Notes under the pieces: generated by a model | What the model was told of the DNA's origin: nothing | Seen by the model: only the letters and a program-made list of their open reading frames with translations | Database searches by the model: none | NCBI GenBank assembly: GCA_001916065.1 | Contig: MNRS01000018.1 | Coordinates: 62,001 to 126,000 of the forward strand | Length of the DNA stretch: 64,000 bases | DNA from: Clostridium sp. 28_17 | GTDB lineage: Bacteria; Bacillota; Clostridia; TANB77; CAG-508 | Direction: 5' to 3' | Position numbers and translations under genes: made by a program | In this document: positions 61,133 through 64,000 of the stretch, in pieces | Layout: each line of letters starts with the position of its first letter | Numbering within the stretch: position 1 is the stretch's first letter

Positions 61133-61732
61133 TTAAATTTCCCTTCTACCCTCTAACGCTTTAGTCAAAGTAATTTCATCAGTATACTCTAAGTCTCCAC
61201 CAACAGGAATACCATGAGCAATTCTAGTAACTTTAACACCTAAAGGCTTAATAAGTTTAGACAAATACATAGCAGTTGCTTCTCCTTCAACCCTAGGATT
61301 TGTAGCAAGTATAACTTCTTTAACACTTCCATCCATAAGTCTAGCAAGCAATTCTTTAATTTTAATATCATCAGGTCCAACTCCATTCATTGGTGAAATA
61401 GAACCATGTAAAACATGATATACACCTTTAAATTCATGTGTTTTTTCCATAGCAATAATGTCCCTAACATCTTCTACAACACATATAGATGACTGGTCTC
61501 TTTTTGGACTTGCACATATTGGGCATGGGTCCGTATCCGAAATATTAAAACACTTACTACAATATTTTAAATTATGTTTTGCATCTTGTATCGATTTTAT
61601 AAATTCATTTGCTTCCTCTTCAGAACAGTTTAATATATAAAAAGCAAGCCTAGCCGCAGTTTTATGTCCTATGCTAGGTAACTTTTCAAAGCTCTCTATT
61701 AATTTTTCTATTGATGGTGAATATAGTGACAT
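61133..61732 (-). CDS. recR: Recombination mediator RecR
   Basis: 199 residues from ATG 61732 (MSLYSPSIEKLIESFEKLPS), with AAAGGAGAATTAAGG; a longer frame to 61780 is not family-like. Helix-hairpin-helix LPSIGHKTAARLAFY, the zinc finger CSKCFNISDTDPCPIC and Toprim VVEDVRDIIAMEKTHEFKGVYHVL with GGDLEYTDEITLTKAL. Acts with RecO/RecF to load RecA at gaps. Third gene of the dnaX-ybaB-recR order, a standard cluster. Confidence 0.96.
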   Translation of the reverse strand: MSLYSPSIEKLIESFEKLPSIGHKTAARLAFYILNCSEEEANEFIKSIQDAKHNLKYCSKCFNISDTDPCPICASPKRDQSSICVVEDVRDIIAMEKTHEFKGVYHVLHGSISPMNGVGPDDIKIKELLARLMDGSVKEVILATNPRVEGEATAMYLSKLIKPLGVKVTRIAHGIPVGGDLEYTDEITLTKALEGRREI

Positions 61733-61828
61733 CCTTAATTCTCCTTTTTTATTACAAAAAGAGCATGATTTTTTATGCAAAACATGCTCAATTCTTACAA
61801 TTTTTATAATTTTATAATCTCATCATTT

Positions 61829-62173
61829 TTACATTAATCCTGGAATATTAAATTTTCCAAACTCTTGACTTTGAGCACTATCAACTTTTCTTAATGCTTC
61901 GTTTACACATGTTAAAATTAAATCCTCTAACATCTCAACATCATCTGGGTCAACAACATCAGGTTTAATTTTTATTTCTTTTATAACTTTTTCACCTGTA
62001 ACTTTTACACTTATTGCTCCACCACCTGCTGTGCTATCAAATTCTTTGCTTGATAATTCCTCTTGTGATTTTTGCATTTCTTCTTGCATTTTTTTGGCTT
62101 GTTTCATTAAATTATTCATATTCATTCCGCCAAATCCTCCCATACCTCCTGGGAATCCTCCTCTTTTTGACAT
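61829..62173 (-). CDS. YbaB/EbfC nucleoid-associated protein
   Basis: 114 residues. Gly/Met/Phe-rich N-terminus (RGGFPGGMGGFGGMNMNN), an amphipathic helix (LMKQAKKMQEEMQKSQEEL) and the DNA-binding core AGGGAISVKVTGEKVIKEIKIKPDVVDPDDVEMLEDLI ending NIPGLM, in parts. Homodimeric DNA-binding protein, always next to dnaX-recR. GAGGAGGAATTTATA precedes ATG 62173, 18 bp after dnaX. Confidence 0.94.
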   Translation of the reverse strand: MSKRGGFPGGMGGFGGMNMNNLMKQAKKMQEEMQKSQEELSSKEFDSTAGGGAISVKVTGEKVIKEIKIKPDVVDPDDVEMLEDLILTCVNEALRKVDSAQSQEFGKFNIPGLM

Positions 62174-62191
62174 TATAAATTCCTCCTCTTT

Positions 62192-63886
62192 CTACATAAT
62201 ATTAAATGGAATATTAGACTCATTTGCTAATTTTTGAATATCATCCTCAGGCCTATATTCTTGAACCTGATTTTGCATATTTTCTACATACTTAATTTGC
62301 ATATCCTTACCACAAGCCATAGAAATCAAACTAGACAATTCTCCAATATTTTCCTGTTTGTTCAAAACAGTTTTTCCAAAAGCAGTCATTCCTTTTGGAA
62401 AATTTATAGCAACAGTTGTATCATTTAACTGCTCTGCACTTGTGTTCATCAAATTTGTATATAAAACGATTTTTCCATTTTGTTTTAAATCATTTACAAT
62501 TTTAGGCCAACTTTTACTTAAATCATTTGAATATTTTTTTGTTGTTGTACTTGCTCTAACGGTTGTAGACTTACTATTACCAATATTGTTTGGCATTGTA
62601 CTTGTGTTCATTCTAGCATTTGCGCCCATACTCATTTTAGGGCCAACTCCATTATTAACAACTGCATTAGTGCCAATGTTAGAACCATTATAGTTTGCTG
62701 GTCCAACATTATAATTGATATTGTTATTTTGTGTAACATTCATTTTTCCTGATTTTAAGTAATTTTCTATTTTTTCAAGTCTTTCTTCAACATCTCCACC
62801 AGTACCAATTTCTTTACTACATAATTTTATGATACCTGCTTGGAATACTATTGTTTTTTGTGTTGACCATTTCATATCATTTTCTAAATTTGACAATTCA
62901 TAAATCAAATTTACTAATTTTTCTTTTGTGACTTTATCTGCTAAAGTTTTGATGTTAGAAATTTCTTCTTCATTATATAAATCGGCTTTTCCAGAAGATT
63001 TGTATATTAAAACATCTTTTACATATTTAATAATTTCCCATAAAAAATTATTTAAATCTTTGCCTTGATTTAGTATTTCGTCCATACTTGATAAAGCCTT
63101 ATCAATATCATATTCGACAATAGCTTCAACTATGCTATGAACATATGTTATTTTAGGAATTCCAACTAAATCTTTTATTTTATCTTCGTCAATTTTGTTT
63201 TCTCCGTCTTGCACACATCTTTCTAAAATTGATAAAGCATCTCTCATTGCGCCTTCTGCAAGAACTGCAATTATTTTTAGTGCTCCTTCAGAAATTTCTA
63301 TGTTGCTTTCCTTGCAAACAATTTCTAGCCTTTTTATAATATCTTCATTTGAAATTCTTTTAAAATCAAACCTTTGACATCTTGAAAGTATTGTTGCTGG
63401 CAATTTTTGAGGTTCTGTTGTTGCTAAAATAAATTTTACGTGTTCAGGTGGTTCTTCTAATGTTTTTAACAGTGCATTAAATGCCCCTGGTGAAAGCATA
63501 TGAACCTCATCTATTATATATACTCTATATTTTGCTTTTGTAGGTAAAAAATTGACCTCTTCTCGTATGCTTCTGATGTCTTCTACACTATTGTTTGATG
63601 CAGCATCCATTTCTACTATGTCTGTAAGTGAACCGTTTAATGCTCCTTTACAGATTTCGCATTCGTTACATGGTTCACCGTCTTTTGGGTTTAAACAGTT
63701 TATTGCTCTTGCTAAAATTTTTGCAGATGATGTTTTTCCTGTTCCTCTTCCTCCATTAAATAGGTATGCGTGTCCCACTCTGTCTGCCATGATTTGGTTT
63801 CTTAGTGTTTTTGTAATGTGTTCTTGCCCTACGAGTTCTGAAAATGTTATTGGTCTGAATTTTCTATAAAGAGCTGTGTACCCCAT
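62192..63886 (-). CDS. dnaX: DNA polymerase III subunit gamma/tau
   Basis: 564 residues. AAA+ clamp loader: VGQEHITKTLRNQI, NGGRGTGKTSSAKILARAIN (Walker A), zinc-binding Cys residues in CLNPKDGEPCNECEICKG, IIDEVHMLSPGAFNALLKTLEEPP (Walker B), TTEPQKLPATILSRCQRFDF (sensor 1). Variable Asn/Met/Thr-rich linker at about 370-430 before the C-terminal tau domain. AAAGGATGTGAGAAT precedes ATG 63886. First gene of the dnaX-ybaB-recR operon. An AGAGGT/ACCTCT terminator hairpin lies upstream at 63920-63945. Confidence 0.96.
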   Translation of the reverse strand: MGYTALYRKFRPITFSELVGQEHITKTLRNQIMADRVGHAYLFNGGRGTGKTSSAKILARAINCLNPKDGEPCNECEICKGALNGSLTDIVEMDAASNNSVEDIRSIREEVNFLPTKAKYRVYIIDEVHMLSPGAFNALLKTLEEPPEHVKFILATTEPQKLPATILSRCQRFDFKRISNEDIIKRLEIVCKESNIEISEGALKIIAVLAEGAMRDALSILERCVQDGENKIDEDKIKDLVGIPKITYVHSIVEAIVEYDIDKALSSMDEILNQGKDLNNFLWEIIKYVKDVLIYKSSGKADLYNEEEISNIKTLADKVTKEKLVNLIYELSNLENDMKWSTQKTIVFQAGIIKLCSKEIGTGGDVEERLEKIENYLKSGKMNVTQNNNINYNVGPANYNGSNIGTNAVVNNGVGPKMSMGANARMNTSTMPNNIGNSKSTTVRASTTTKKYSNDLSKSWPKIVNDLKQNGKIVLYTNLMNTSAEQLNDTTVAINFPKGMTAFGKTVLNKQENIGELSSLISMACGKDMQIKYVENMQNQVQEYRPEDDIQKLANESNIPFNIM

Positions 63887-64000
63887 ATTCTCACATCCTT
63901 TATAATATACAAAGTATTTTTATGAGAGGTTTTTGTACCTCTTATAATGTAAAAATTTAATCCCTCTATAGAGAACACTCCACATAAAGATTTGCTACTT
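63887..64000. other. Region upstream of dnaX
   Basis: 114 bp to the window edge. On minus it has a hairpin AGAGGT-ACAAAA-ACCTCT (about 63925-63944), probably the terminator of a gene or RNA beyond the window. In many Firmicutes the SRP RNA lies here, but I could not recognise it in this short piece. Confidence 0.4.

Noticed and set aside
63887..64000. SRP RNA upstream of dnaX
   Set aside because: Only a terminator-like hairpin is present; the conserved apical loop of the RNA could not be found in this short stretch.

Overview
The window is 64 kb of very AT-rich DNA from an endospore-forming member of the Clostridia (low-GC Firmicutes). I base this on spoIIE, the sleB-ypeB germination pair, two CotF-like coat proteins, the radC-mreBCD-mrdA-minC cell-shape cluster, MecA, VanW and YabE-type 3D proteins, near-exclusive use of A/T-ending codons, and frequent TTG or GTG starts behind strong Shine-Dalgarno sequences. 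No species can be named. Most genes lie on the minus strand. No tRNA, rRNA or CRISPR array was seen.

Layout. 1-2034: 5' part of rpoB. 2490-6000: a SleB-like wall hydrolase, a small export protein, an AI-2E-family permease and exonuclease III. 5989-6333: a convergent toxin/antisense-RNA locus. 6460-13350: 3D-domain wall protein, lemA-htpX, tatD, acpS, an unknown tail-anchored protein and a WG-repeat protein. 13634-25357: spoIIE, then two giant surface proteins (one with a thioester adhesin domain) from one strong promoter. 25756-33027: two small unknown genes, then the operon DUF4321-radC-mreB-mreC-mreD-mrdA-minC (read leftwards from about 32990). 33073-36443: a 263-bp foldback element, mecA, an M23 peptidase, two coat-like proteins and several repeats. 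36444-45988: pcrA, a ZIP transporter, a GNAT enzyme, RhuM, prfA and the YhaN/YhaO-type nuclease pair. 46030-55440: accessory DNA with a second toxin/antisense-RNA locus, a frameshifted VirD4-type coupling protein with two unknown genes, an AbiE toxin-antitoxin operon with a frameshifted toxin, and a decayed nuclease/transposase scrap. The core genes dnaJ-like, ddl and murF lie inside this stretch. 55444-63886: vanW, ypeB-sleB with palindromic repeat arrays, a UgtP-like glycolipid synthase, a small gene broken by a repeat, and recR-ybaB-dnaX.

Main points of interest. (1) Two similar Fst/RNAII-like type I toxin-antitoxin loci encode 50- and 33-residue membrane peptides that I do not recognise as a named family. 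(2) Two unrelated accessory genes, virD4 and abiEii, carry a one-base insertion at the same kind of place, a Gly-Gly codon pair read as GGN-C-GGA. (3) There are at least four families of short palindromic repeats, one copy of which has split a small gene. (4) Regulatory layouts include three 33-bp-spaced repeats upstream of a promoter before rhuM, and an inverted-repeat operator over the abiE -10 box.

Promoters, terminators and structures were assigned by reading alone. Family names come from motif recognition, not from database searches.
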